Origin: an uncultured Oscillospiraceae bacterium
GTDB taxonomy: Bacteria; Bacillota; Clostridia; Oscillospirales; Oscillospiraceae
Assembly (NCBI GenBank): GCA_934597175.1
Contig: CAKTQR010000019.1
Coordinates: forward strand, 1-41,279
DNA length: 41,279 nucleotides
Direction of reading: 5' to 3'
Shown here: piece after piece, positions 1 to 9,000 of the stretch
How the letters are laid out: each line of letters begins with the position of its first letter
How positions within the stretch are numbered: the stretch's first letter is position 1
Program-made: the position numbers and the translations under genes
The notes under the pieces: generated by a model
Databases searched by the model: none
The model's input: the letters and a program-made list of their open reading frames with translations, nothing else
Told to the model about the DNA's origin: nothing

Positions 1-73
1 CCTCACACTCCCCCTGCTGCGTATTGGAGTTTACGCACTTGCATTTATATTTCTTAGTTCTTTGACAGACTGA

Positions 74-99
74 AAAAAGCACCCGTGAGGGTGCTTTTT
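74..99 (-). terminator. asnS terminator
   Basis: An 11-bp stem (arms AAAAAGCACCC and GGGTGCTTTTT, positions 74-84 and 89-99) lies just past the asnS stop. On the minus strand the hairpin ends in a U run, as expected for an intrinsic terminator. Its symmetry means it may also stop plus-strand transcription entering from the left edge. Positions 1-73 hold no gene that I can see. Confidence 0.8.
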
Positions 100-105
100 G
101 TTGTC

Positions 106-1500
106 TCAGAAATCGGCGTTGCCGGTGGTGCGGGGGTGAAGCTCGACATCACGGATGTTCGACACGCCCGTGAGGTACATGACCATGCGCTCGAAGCCGA
201 GGCCGAAGCCTGCGTGACGGCACGAGCCGTAGCGGCGCAGGTCGAGATACCACCAGTAGTCCTCGGGGTTAAGGCCGAGCTCCGCCATGCGCTCAGTCAG
301 CACATCGAGCCTTTCCTCACGCTGCGAGCCGCCGATAATTTCGCCTATGCCCGGGACAAGGCAGTCGGCTGCGGCGACGGTCTTGCCGTCGTCGTTCAGG
401 CGCATGTAAAACGCCTTGATCTCCTTGGGGTAATCGGTGACGAAAATGGGCTTTTTGTAGACCTTTTCGGTCAGGTAACGCTCGTGCTCGGTCTGAAGGT
501 CGATGCCCCACTCGACGGGGTAGTCAAACTTCTCGCCGCAGTTTTTGAGGATATCGACCGCCTCGGTGTAGCTGACACGGGCAAAGTCGTTTGAAACGAC
601 ATTGTGCAGCCTATCAAGAAGCCCCTTGTCCACGAAGGAGTTAAAGAACTGCATCTCCTGCGGGCAGCGCTCAATTGTGCGGTTGATGATGTATTTTACC
701 ATCGCCTCGGCGGTGTCCATGTAGTCGTTGAGGTCGGCAAACGCCATCTCGGGCTCTATCATCCAGAACTCGGCGGCGTGGCGCTGCGTGTACGACACCT
801 CGGCACGGAAGGTCGGACCGAAGGTGTACACATCGCCGAACGCCATGGCGAAGTTTTCGCAGTTGAGCTGGCCGGAGACGGTCAGATTCGTGCTCTTGCC
901 GAAGAAGTCCTTGGAGAAATCGACCTTGCCGTCCTCGGTGCGGGGGAGGTTATCGAGGTCAAGGGTGGTGACCCTGAACATCTCGCCTGCGCCCTCGCAG
1001 TCCGAGCCCGTGATGATGGGCGTGTGGACATAGACAAAGCCACGCTCCTGGAAAAACTCGTGCACCGCCTGCGCCGCTACGCTGCGCACTCTGAACACTG
1101 CCGAAAACAGGTTGGTGCGGGGGCGCAGGTGCTGAATGGTGCGCAGGAACTCCACGCTGTGGCGCTTTTTCTGCAGGGGGTAGTCGGGGGTGGAGACACC
1201 CTCGACGGTGACCTCGGTGGCCTTGAGCTCAAACGGCTGCTTTGCCTCGGGGGTGAGCACCAGCTCGCCCTTGCAGATGAACGCCGCACCGACATTCTGG
1301 CGGGCAAGCTCGTCGTAATTGGGAAGCTTTTCACGCTCAAGGACTATTTGCAGGCTTTTGAATGCGCTGCCGTCGTTGAGTTCGATAAAGCCGAAGTTTT
1401 TCATATCACGGATGGTGCGTGCCCAGCCGCAGACGGTTATCTCCTTGCCGCCGAAAGCCTCCGGCTCGTTAAAGATCTGAATAATTTTAGTGCGTTTCAT
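106..1500 (-). CDS. asnS: Asparagine--tRNA ligase
   Basis: Cytoplasmic class II aminoacyl-tRNA synthetase that charges tRNA-Asn with asparagine using ATP. The protein has 464 residues, the usual AsnS length. An N-terminal OB-fold anticodon-binding domain covers roughly residues 10-110 (GWARTIRDMKNFGFIELNDG). The catalytic domain follows, with class II motif 2 around FRAEVSYTQRHAAEF and motif 3 GFGLGFERMVMYLTG near the C-terminus. The reading frame is open upstream to 1767, but I chose the ATG at 1500. The protein family begins here (MKRTKI), a GGAG ribosome site lies 10 nt upstream, and the extra 89 codons fall inside a repeat. No T-box antiterminator is visible in the leader, although many Firmicutes synthetase genes have one. 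Transcription probably starts near 1795 and runs through that repeat. Confidence 0.95.
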   Translation of the reverse strand: MKRTKIIQIFNEPEAFGGKEITVCGWARTIRDMKNFGFIELNDGSAFKSLQIVLEREKLPNYDELARQNVGAAFICKGELVLTPEAKQPFELKATEVTVEGVSTPDYPLQKKRHSVEFLRTIQHLRPRTNLFSAVFRVRSVAAQAVHEFFQERGFVYVHTPIITGSDCEGAGEMFRVTTLDLDNLPRTEDGKVDFSKDFFGKSTNLTVSGQLNCENFAMAFGDVYTFGPTFRAEVSYTQRHAAEFWMIEPEMAFADLNDYMDTAEAMVKYIINRTIERCPQEMQFFNSFVDKGLLDRLHNVVSNDFARVSYTEAVDILKNCGEKFDYPVEWGIDLQTEHERYLTEKVYKKPIFVTDYPKEIKAFYMRLNDDGKTVAAADCLVPGIGEIIGGSQREERLDVLTERMAELGLNPEDYWWYLDLRRYGSCRHAGFGLGFERMVMYLTGVSNIRDVELHPRTTGNADF

Positions 1501-1543
1501 CGGTAATACACTCCGATCTGTTGAATTTTCAAGCGATTTTCTT

Positions 1544-1800
1544 ACCCTCGATTGATAAGGGTATACACGGTTTTGGCAGGCTGCTTTTCGCCCATGCTTC
1601 GTCAAATCCCTAGTCCATATATGTCCATTATGCCCGTCGGGCTTTGCCTTTGTCTGAACGAAAATCAGCTCTCCCAAAACTGCTTCGCACCTGACAGCGG
1701 ACTGCACATATGCGACTTTCGTTCCTGCTTGGTGAAGATAGGCTGCCAATTGAGACAAGAGATACACTGTCAGGCGTGCATCCCCTTGTCAACCGAGGGT
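1544..1800. repeat. Palindromic dispersed element, copy 1 (asnS leader)
   Basis: A 257-bp element with imperfect terminal inverted repeats: ACCCTCGATTGATAAGGG at the left, mirrored by CCCCTTGTCAACCGAGGGT at the right, with about 22 of 26 positions matching. Its interior (about 1570-1685) is close to copy 2 at 17252-17496 in the same orientation, including CGCCCATGCTTCG, CCATATAT, TCCATTATG and CTGAACGAAAATC. It fills most of the gap between asnS and rpmB. It lies between the putative asnS promoter (1802-1830) and the asnS start, so it should form most of the asnS 5' untranslated region. Its outer ends have diverged from the other copies and no clear target duplication remains. It encodes no credible protein. 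Confidence 0.75.
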
Positions 1801-1801
1801 G

Positions 1802-1830
1802 ATTATATACCATTTTTTCTGATGTTGCAA
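1802..1830 (-). promoter_or_regulatory. Putative asnS promoter
   Basis: Read on the minus strand, TTGCAA (1825-1830), a 17-bp spacer and TATAAT (1802-1807) form a sigma-A type promoter. It abuts the outer end of repeat copy 1, so the transcript would begin at or inside the repeat. Confidence 0.6.
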
Positions 1831-1841
1831 GTATGCACTGA

Positions 1842-1880
1842 TATTACAGGCTGGTTTTCAGAGAAAATCAGCCTGTAATA
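1842..1880. other. 39-nt long hairpin in the asnS-rpmB gap
   Basis: Two 18-nt arms (1842-1859 and 1863-1880) pair around the triloop AGA, with a single G-U-type exception. The outer 12 bp, TATTACAGGCTG / CAGCCTGTAATA, are perfect. There is no U run on either side, so it does not look like a simple terminator. It sits between the rpmB terminator and the asnS promoter. Function unknown. Confidence 0.6.
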
Positions 1881-1887
1881 AGACCAC

Positions 1888-1914
1888 GAAAAAAGCTCGC
1901 CTTATGGCGAGCTT
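1888..1914 (-). terminator. rpmB terminator
   Basis: The stem AAGCTCGCC / GGCGAGCTT (1893-1901 and 1906-1914) is followed on the minus strand by a U run from the A tract at 1888-1894. It lies 20 nt past the rpmB stop. Confidence 0.75.
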
Positions 1915-1933
1915 GTTTCGGGTAATAAAAATA

Positions 1934-2122
1934 TTACACAGCGCGGGTGACCTTACCGCTACGCAGGCAGCGAGTGCATGCATAAACATGCTTGGGACTG
2001 CCGTCCACGATGGCCTTGACGCGCTTCACATTGGGCTTCCAAGTACGGTTGGAGCGTCTGTGGGAATGGGAAACCTGAATACCAAAGGCTACGCCCTTGT
2101 CGCAAAACTGACATTTTGCCAT
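1934..2122 (-). CDS. rpmB: 50S ribosomal protein L28
   Basis: Structural protein of the large ribosomal subunit, 62 residues, the normal length for a Firmicutes L28. The N-terminus MAKCQFCDKGVAFG and the segment HSHRRSNRTWKPN are characteristic. It is the zinc-ribbon (C+) form, with CQFC near the start and CTRC near the end (YACTRCLRSGKV). The ATG at 2122 was chosen over a longer open frame to 2197 because AAGGAGGTGCTT lies just upstream and the family starts with MAK. It is a single-gene unit, divergent from hprK, with its own promoter and terminator. Confidence 0.97.
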   Translation of the reverse strand: MAKCQFCDKGVAFGIQVSHSHRRSNRTWKPNVKRVKAIVDGSPKHVYACTRCLRSGKVTRAV

Positions 2123-2168
2123 TATTGAAGCACCTCCTTGCTTGTGTTTAGCTGAAAACAGCTTTTTA

Positions 2169-2197
2169 ATAATAACAGAATGTAACCATAAATGCAA
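2169..2197 (-). promoter_or_regulatory. Putative rpmB promoter
   Basis: On the minus strand: TTGCAT (2192-2197), a 17-bp spacer, then TATTAT (2169-2174). It lies 47 nt upstream of the rpmB ATG. Confidence 0.65.
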
Positions 2198-2245
2198 GAA
2201 AAATTTTTAAGATACCGTGAATTGCCGCCGTCTGCGCAAAAATCA

Positions 2246-2274
2246 TTGCCAAAACGGTCTATAAAGGGTAATAT
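2246..2274 (+). promoter_or_regulatory. Putative hprK operon promoter
   Basis: TTGCCA (2246-2251), a 17-bp spacer and TAATAT (2269-2274) lie in a very AT-rich stretch before hprK. The site is divergent from the rpmB promoter. Confidence 0.6.
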
Positions 2275-2314
2275 ATAATATTATAATATATTGTCAGACA
2301 GGAGAGCTAAGCAA

Positions 2315-3253
2315 ATGCCAAGCAAGTATTCCGTAAAGCTCAAAACCTTAGCAGCCGAGCATGACCTCAAGCCGCTGCACACATCAGTCGATTACGAAAC
2401 GAGGGTGCTCACCGTGGCAGAGGTCAACCGCCCCGCATTGCAGCTTGCGGGCTTTTACAACTACTTTGACCCCAAGCGCTTACAGATAATCGGCAGGGTC
2501 GAGAGCACATATCTCGAGCTCAAGACCGAGGCCGAGCGCAGGCAGAGCTTTGAGGAGCTCATGAAATACGACATTTCGGCGCTCGTTTTGTGCCACGGCG
2601 CAGCGGTGTTTCCCGAGTGCCTCGAGATGGCGGAAAAGTACGACTGCAATGTGTTCACAACAAGCGAGGACACCTCCGACTTCATGGCCGATGTCATAAG
2701 CTCGCTGCACACGCACCTTGCGCCCCGCACGACGGTGCACGGCGTGCTCGTCGAGGTGCACGGCGAGGGCGTTCTGCTTGCGGGCGACTCGGGCATCGGC
2801 AAGAGCGAAACGGCGCTTGAGCTTATTAAGCGAGGCCACAGGCTCATCGCCGACGATGCGGTGGATATCCGCCGCACCGGCAAGGACAGACTCGTGGGCT
2901 CTGCGCCCGAGCTTATCCGCTACTACATGGAGCTTCGCGGCATCGGCGTTGTCGATGTGCGCCACCTGTACGGCGTGGGCTCTGTCAAGCCCGAGTCTGC
3001 GATAGACCTCGTCGTCAACATGGAGATATGGGACGACCAGAAGGCGTATGACCGCCTTGGGCTCACGAACGAAACGCAGGATATCCTCGGCGTCACCGTG
3101 CCGAGCGTCACCATACCCGTCCGACCCGGCAGAAACCTTGCGGTCATTTTGGAGCTTGCCGCAATGAACAACCGCCAGAAGAAGATGGGCTACAATGCGG
3201 CCGAGACCCTGGCTGCAAATCACGATTATGCCATTGACGAGGGCATACTGTAA
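2315..3253 (+). CDS. hprK: HPr kinase/phosphorylase
   Basis: Bifunctional enzyme that phosphorylates or dephosphorylates Ser46 of HPr and so controls CcpA-dependent carbon catabolite repression. The 312-residue length matches the family. An N-terminal DRTGG-like domain precedes the catalytic domain with the P-loop GDSGIGKSE (about residues 157-165), the acidic pair in LIADDAV, and the family signature GVVDVRHLYGVGSV. The open frame reaches back to a TTG at 2291, but the ATG at 2315 has AGGAGAG 8 nt upstream and is preferred. First gene of a plus-strand operon with murB, rapZ, whiA and dnaE. No HPr gene lies in the window. Confidence 0.95.
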   Translation: MPSKYSVKLKTLAAEHDLKPLHTSVDYETRVLTVAEVNRPALQLAGFYNYFDPKRLQIIGRVESTYLELKTEAERRQSFEELMKYDISALVLCHGAAVFPECLEMAEKYDCNVFTTSEDTSDFMADVISSLHTHLAPRTTVHGVLVEVHGEGVLLAGDSGIGKSETALELIKRGHRLIADDAVDIRRTGKDRLVGSAPELIRYYMELRGIGVVDVRHLYGVGSVKPESAIDLVVNMEIWDDQKAYDRLGLTNETQDILGVTVPSVTIPVRPGRNLAVILELAAMNNRQKKMGYNAAETLAANHDYAIDEGIL

Positions 3254-3263
3254 AGGAGACAGC

Positions 3264-4286
3264 ATGGAAAATTTAGAAAAGGCCCTCAGCGGCATAGCTG
3301 AAAATATACCCGAGCTGGACCTGCGTGAGCACGAGAGCATGAGAGCGCACTGCTCGTTCAAGGTCGGCGGCGAGGTCAGAGCGTTCATCGTGCCCAAGGA
3401 CATTTGGGAAATGACGAAGGTGTTTTACTACCTGCACATGAACGAGGTCCTGCCGCTTATAATCGGCAAGGGCACGAATCTTATCATCCCCGAGGAGGGG
3501 CTCGACATCTGCGTCGTGAGCACCGAGAAGCTCACAAAGCTGCGTCTGGGCACGACCGACGACACCATCTACGCCGAGGCGGGCGTATCGCTTGCACGGC
3601 TTGCGCAGTTTGCGCAGGCAAACGGACTTGCCGGCCTTGAGTTTGCAAGCGGCATCCCCGGCTCTGTCGGCGGCGGCATTTTGATGAATGCGGGCGCTTA
3701 CGGCGGCGAGATGAAGGATGTCGTGGAGTCTGTTGTCATGTACTACCTCACCGATCAGGCACTGTGCGAAATTAAAAACGAGAACTGCGGCTTCGGCTAC
3801 CGCCGCAGCAGCTTCACAAAGGTCAACTGCGCAATAACCGGCGCTGTGTTCAAGCTTACAAAGGATGAGCCCGAGGCGATAGCGGCGAGGATGCACGAGA
3901 TGAACGAAAAGCGCCGCAAAAATCAGCCGCTGGACCTGCCCTCGGCAGGCAGCGCATTCAAGCGCCCCGTCGGCGGCTACGCCGCTGCGCTCATAGATGA
4001 GGCAGGCTTAAAGGGCTACACCGTGGGCGGTGCTCAGGTGTCGGAAAAGCACGCAGGCTTTGTTGTGAACCGTGGCGACGCCAGCTACGACGACATCGTT
4101 GCACTCATGGATCATGTGCGCCGTGAGGTGTACGCAAAGTCGGGCATAACGCTTGAGCCGGAGATAAGGATATACCCCAAGGGCGTTGTGCTCATAGACG
4201 ACTGGAAGAGAAGAAAGCAGATGGCTTTGGACGAAATGCTCAAAATGGCAAAGGAGCAGAAGGATAAGCCCAAAGAGGAGCAATAA
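3264..4286 (+). CDS. murB: UDP-N-acetylenolpyruvoylglucosamine reductase
   Basis: FAD-dependent cytoplasmic enzyme of peptidoglycan synthesis that reduces enolpyruvyl-UDP-GlcNAc to UDP-MurNAc with NADPH. It has an FAD-binding PCMH fold with GKGTNLI near the N-terminus, the segment GIPGSVGGGILMNAGAYGGE, the catalytic serine region PSAGSAFKRP, and the C-terminal glutamate in LEPEIRIYP. The protein has 340 residues, about 35-40 more than typical MurB, owing to a lysine- and glutamate-rich tail after EIRIYPKG. The ATG at 3264 follows AAGGAG and lies 10 nt after the hprK stop, so translation is probably coupled. Confidence 0.95.
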   Translation: MENLEKALSGIAENIPELDLREHESMRAHCSFKVGGEVRAFIVPKDIWEMTKVFYYLHMNEVLPLIIGKGTNLIIPEEGLDICVVSTEKLTKLRLGTTDDTIYAEAGVSLARLAQFAQANGLAGLEFASGIPGSVGGGILMNAGAYGGEMKDVVESVVMYYLTDQALCEIKNENCGFGYRRSSFTKVNCAITGAVFKLTKDEPEAIAARMHEMNEKRRKNQPLDLPSAGSAFKRPVGGYAAALIDEAGLKGYTVGGAQVSEKHAGFVVNRGDASYDDIVALMDHVRREVYAKSGITLEPEIRIYPKGVVLIDDWKRRKQMALDEMLKMAKEQKDKPKEEQ

Positions 4287-4298
4287 ACAGGAGATAAC

Positions 4299-5165
4299 AT
4301 GGAGTTTCTTATAATTACGGGACTGTCCGGCGGCGGCAAGAGCCAGGCGGCGGATATAATCGAGGATCTGGACTACTATTGCGTGGACAATATGCCCGTT
4401 GCGCTCATCCCGAAGTTTGCCGAGCTGTGCGCAGCGACAAAGGGGCGCTACGAAAAGGTCGCCCTTGTCACCGATGTGCGTGAAAAAAACGGCATCAAGG
4501 ATGTGTTCAACGCCCTAAAAAGCCTGCGTGAGATGGATTTCGGCTATAAGATACTCTTCATGGAGGCCGACACGCAGGTCATCGTCAAGCGCTATAAGGA
4601 GTCACGCAGACCCCACCCGCTGGCGATAAAATCCGGCGGCTCGATAGAAAACGCCATCGAGCGTGAGCGGGAGCAGCTCCAGCCGATACGGGAGCTGGCG
4701 GATTATATCGTAAACACCTCGCATTTGACGCTCGGCCAGCTTCAAAATCAGCTGTACACCTATTTTTCCGACGCTCCGAACAACCGATCTATAATGGTCA
4801 ATGTCATGAGCTTCGGCTTTAAGTACGGCATGCCGCTGGACGCCGACCTCGTGTTCGATGTTAGATTTTTGCCCAACCCCTATTACATCGAGGACATGCG
4901 CTATCACAGCGGCCATGACGAGGATGTGCGCAGCTATGTCTTCGGCTTCGAGCAGACGCAGGTGTTCATGGATAAGCTGACGGATATGATAGAGTACCTT
5001 ATCCCGCAGTATATTGAGGAGGGCAAGTACAGCCTCACCATCGCCATCGGCTGCACCGGCGGCCGCCACCGCAGCGTGGCTGTCGCAACGGCGCTTGCAG
5101 AGCATCTAAAGGAAATGGGCGTGCCCGTTGTGAGCATTGACCGTGACCTTGCGAGGGGTGGCTGA
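4299..5165 (+). CDS. rapZ: RNase adapter / nucleotide-binding protein RapZ (YvcJ)
   Basis: A 288-residue P-loop protein of the RapZ/YvcJ family. In E. coli RapZ tunes amino-sugar synthesis through small RNAs; in Bacillus YvcJ is linked to competence, and the Clostridia role is not established. Visible motifs are the Walker A GLSGGGKS at residues 8-15, the YYCVDNMP segment, and the conserved C-terminal IGCTGGRHRSVAVA. ATG at 4299 after AGGAG. In most Firmicutes yvcK sits between this gene and whiA; here the stop at 5163-5165 is followed by the whiA ATG at 5167 with no room for it. Confidence 0.93.
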   Translation: MEFLIITGLSGGGKSQAADIIEDLDYYCVDNMPVALIPKFAELCAATKGRYEKVALVTDVREKNGIKDVFNALKSLREMDFGYKILFMEADTQVIVKRYKESRRPHPLAIKSGGSIENAIEREREQLQPIRELADYIVNTSHLTLGQLQNQLYTYFSDAPNNRSIMVNVMSFGFKYGMPLDADLVFDVRFLPNPYYIEDMRYHSGHDEDVRSYVFGFEQTQVFMDKLTDMIEYLIPQYIEEGKYSLTIAIGCTGGRHRSVAVATALAEHLKEMGVPVVSIDRDLARGG

Positions 5166-5166
5166 C

Positions 5167-6063
5167 ATGACCTTTTCGCAGCAGGTCAAGGCGGAGCTGT
5201 GTGAGCCTCGAGTCGAGCGCAAGTGCTGCGCCGTCGCCGAGGCTTACGGCATTTTGCTGTATTGCCACACATTTTCGCCCAAGCTCATCCGCATCATAAC
5301 GGCGAGCGACGAGCTTGCGCAAAGATTGCCGCATCTGTTCAAAAGGGCGTTTTCCGTGAGCTTTGACGAGCTTCCAACAGGCAGCGGCAAGCGCAGCTTT
5401 AAAATTACGGACGAGAAAAAGATACAAACGATATACGACACCTTCGGCAACGACTTAAACACCCCATCGCTGCACATAAACTTCGGCATTCTGGAGGAGG
5501 CGTGCTGCAAGGCGTCGTTCATACGGGGCGCATTTTTAGCCGGCGGCAGCGTCACAGACCCCGGCAAGCGCTATCACCTTGAGCTTGCCACCAGCCACTA
5601 CAGTGTCAGCCGTGAGGCGTATTCCATTTTGCTCGACATGGGCTTTTCGCCCAAGGAGGCCGAGCGCAAGGGAAATCACCTTTTGTATTTCAAAAAAAGC
5701 GAGCATATAGAGGATCTTCTGACGACAATCGGCGCATCGACCTGCGCAATGGAGCTCATGTCGGCGAAGATCGAAAAGGATATGAAAAACAGCATCAACC
5801 GCAAGGTCAACTGCGACTCGGCTAACGCCGACAAGGTCGTTGCCGCAGCGGCGCAGCAGATGGAGGCCATTCGGCGCATAGACAAGCTCTATGGGCTCGA
5901 TTCGCTGCCGGACAAGCTCCAGGAGGCGGCGCTTCTGCGCTTTGCAAACCCCGAGGCGAGCCTTGCCGATCTTGCGATGCTCAGTTACCCTCCCGTTAGC
6001 AAAAGCTGCTTAAGCCACAGACTCAAAAAGCTTCTTGACTACAAGCCGGAGGGTGAGGACTAA
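5167..6063 (+). CDS. whiA: DNA-binding protein WhiA
   Basis: Sporulation/cell-division regulator WhiA, 298 residues. It combines an N-terminal LAGLIDADG-endonuclease-like fold (CKASFIRGAFLAGGSV near residues 110-125 and YHLELATSHYSVSREAYSILL) with a C-terminal helix-turn-helix (ASLADLAMLSYPPVSKSCLSHRLKKL). WhiA lacks nuclease activity and acts as a DNA-binding protein in Bacillus and Streptomyces. The ATG at 5167 is one base past the rapZ stop. An upstream extension to 5137 overlaps rapZ and is not expected in the family. Confidence 0.93.
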   Translation: MTFSQQVKAELCEPRVERKCCAVAEAYGILLYCHTFSPKLIRIITASDELAQRLPHLFKRAFSVSFDELPTGSGKRSFKITDEKKIQTIYDTFGNDLNTPSLHINFGILEEACCKASFIRGAFLAGGSVTDPGKRYHLELATSHYSVSREAYSILLDMGFSPKEAERKGNHLLYFKKSEHIEDLLTTIGASTCAMELMSAKIEKDMKNSINRKVNCDSANADKVVAAAAQQMEAIRRIDKLYGLDSLPDKLQEAALLRFANPEASLADLAMLSYPPVSKSCLSHRLKKLLDYKPEGED

Positions 6064-6078
6064 AAGGGCGGACGGGAT

Positions 6079-9000
6079 ATGTCATTTGTTCACTTACATG
6101 TTCATACCGAGTTTTCGCTGCTTGACGGTGCCTGCCGCATAGAGCGGCTTGCAAAGCGCATCAAGGAGCTGGGGCAGACCGCCGTTGCGATAACCGACCA
6201 CGGCGTTATGTACGGTGCAGTTGCGTTTTACAAGGCCTGCCTTGCCGAGGGGATAAAGCCCATCATCGGCTGCGAGGTGTATGTTGCGCCCCGCACCCGC
6301 TTTGACAAGGATCACACAGTCGACGCCGAGTACACGCACCTTATCCTGCTGTGCAAGAACGAGACGGGCTATAAAAATCTCTGCTACCTCGTGTCGGCAG
6401 CGTTCACCGAGGGCTTTTACATCAAGCCGAGGATAGACTGGCAGCTGCTGCACGAGCATGCCGAGGGGCTCGTGTGCCTATCCGGCTGCGTTGCCGGTGC
6501 GATACCCCGCATGCTGTGCGCCGGAAATTACGAGCAGGCGAAGGCAAAGGCGCTTGAGCTCAATGAGCTTTTCGGCGAGGGCAATTTTTATCTTGAAATT
6601 CAGGACCACGCCCTTGAGATCGAAAAGAAAGCCGCCGAGGGACTTTTGCGCCTGCACCGTGAGACCGGCATCCCCCTTTGCGTGACGAACGATGCGCACT
6701 ATATCAAAAAGGACGACGCTTACTATCAGGATGTCCTCATGTGCATCCAGACTGGCAAGTCCGTCGCCGACCCCGCACGCCTTAAATTTGAGACAAGCGA
6801 GTTTTATATAAAGGACGAAGCGCAGATGCGCTCGCTCTTCCCCGAGTACCCCGAGGCCGCCGACAACACCGTGCGCATCGCCGAAATGTGCAATTACGAT
6901 TTTGAGTTCGGTCACTATAAGCTGCCCCGCTTCAAGCTCCCCGAGGGCGAGACGGACAGCTTTGAGTTCCTTAAAAAGCTCTGCGACCGTGGCTTTGCCG
7001 AGCGCTATGCCGCCGACAGAGTTGAGGTGCGCAAGCAGCTCGACTACGAGCTTTCGATGATAAAGCAGATGGGCTTTGTCGACTATTTCCTCATCGTTTC
7101 CGACTTCATCGGCTACGCAAAAGGTCAGAAGATACCCGTCGGTCCGGGGCGCGGCAGCGCAGCGGGCAGCGTGGTGTCGTACTGCCTCGGCATCACCGAT
7201 GTCGACCCCATAAAGTACAGCCTGTTTTTTGAGAGGTTTCTAAACCCCGAGCGTGTCAGCATGCCCGATATCGATGTTGATTTCTGCGTGAATCGCCGTG
7301 GCGAGGTCATCGACTATGTCAATCGCAAGTACGGGCACGACCATGTGGCGCAGATAGTCACCTTCGGCACGATGGCGGCAAGGGCGGCCATCCGTGATGT
7401 GGGTCGTGTGCTCGATGTGAGCTACGCCGACACCGACAATGTCGCCAAAAATGTCCCCATGGCGCTCGGCATGACGATAAGCGAGGCGCTTAAAATTTCA
7501 AAGCCCCTGCGTGAGCTTTACGAAAACGACGAGACCATGCACCGGCTCATCGAGGTCGCCGAGGCACTCGAGGGCATGCCCCGCCATGCCAGCATGCATG
7601 CTGCGGGCGTCGTCATAACCGACAAGCCCGTGTACGAGTATGTGCCCTTGTCGAAAAACGACGAATCGGTCGTGTGCCAGTACCAGATGACGACACTCGA
7701 GGAGCTGGGGCTTCTCAAGATGGACTTTTTGGGCCTGCGCAACCTCACGGTTTTGGAGGACGCAGCCAAAATGGTGCGGGAGCATGACCCCGATTTCGAG
7801 GTCGATAAGATACCCGAAAACGACCCTGCCGTTTTTGAAATGCTCTCTGCCGGCAGGACCAGCGGCGTGTTCCAGCTTGAAAGCTCGGGAATCACCGCCG
7901 TGTGCGTCGGCTTAAAGCCCAAGAGCATTGAAGATATCACCGCCGTCATAGCACTCTACCGCCCCGGCCCGATGGACAGCATCCCGAGATTCATAGAGTG
8001 CTCGAACGACCCGAAAAAGATAAGCTACAAGCACGAGCTGCTGCGCCCGATACTCGATGTTACCTACGGCTGCATCGTCTATCAGGAGCAGGTCATCGAA
8101 ATTTTCCGCCGCTTGGCGGGCTTCTCGCTCGGTCAGGCGGATATGATCCGCCGTGCAATGAGCAAGAAAAAGCACAAGGTCATCGATGCCGAGCGTGTGG
8201 CGTTTGTCCACGGCGACCCCGAGCGGGGTATCGACGGCGCTGTCAAGCGGGGCGTTCCCGAGGCTGTCGCAAACAGCATCTATGACGAGATACTCGACTT
8301 TGCAAGCTACGCCTTTAATAAGGCTCACGCCGTGAGCTACGCCATCGTGTCCTACCGCACGGCGTACATGAAGCGGCGCTACCCGCAGCAGTACATGGCG
8401 GCGCTTTTATCGAGCGTTCTTGATAACAGCCTGAAGATCGCCGAATACATTGCCGAGTGCCGTGAACTCGGCATAAAGCTCCTGCCGCCGGATGTCAACG
8501 AGTCGGGCGCTGACTTCTCCGTCGTCGGCAATAACATCCGCTTCGGCATGGTTGCGATAAAAAGCATCGGCAGAGGCTTTGTAAACGAGCTTATCGCCGA
8601 GCGCCGTGCAAACGGCCTGTTCAAGAGCTTTGAGGATTTCTGCCGCCGCATGAGCGGCAAGGATCTCAACCGCCGTGCCGTGGAAAATCTCATCCGCTCC
8701 GGCGCATTCGACAGCTTCGGCGTCAACCGCCGTGCGCTTTTGCAGGTCGCCCCCGTCATGATAGACAGCATCCAGCACGAGCAGCGCAATAATATAGACG
8801 GGCAGATGAACCTTTTCGGCGAGCCGGACTTTGCCGAGAACGAGTCTGCGCAGGTGAAGATACCCAATGTCGCCGAGTTTTCGAGACAAGAGCTCATGGC
8901 GATGGAGAAGGAGACCACGGGACTGTACTTAAGCGGCCACCCCATGGATGAGTACCGGGACGCCGTGCGCCGTGCTGGTGCCGTGCCCATCGGGGCTATC

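Noticed and set aside
1501..1900. T-box leader for asnS
   Set aside because: No AGGGTGG-type antiterminator segment or recognisable specifier loop; the region is explained by the dispersed palindromic repeat and a promoter.
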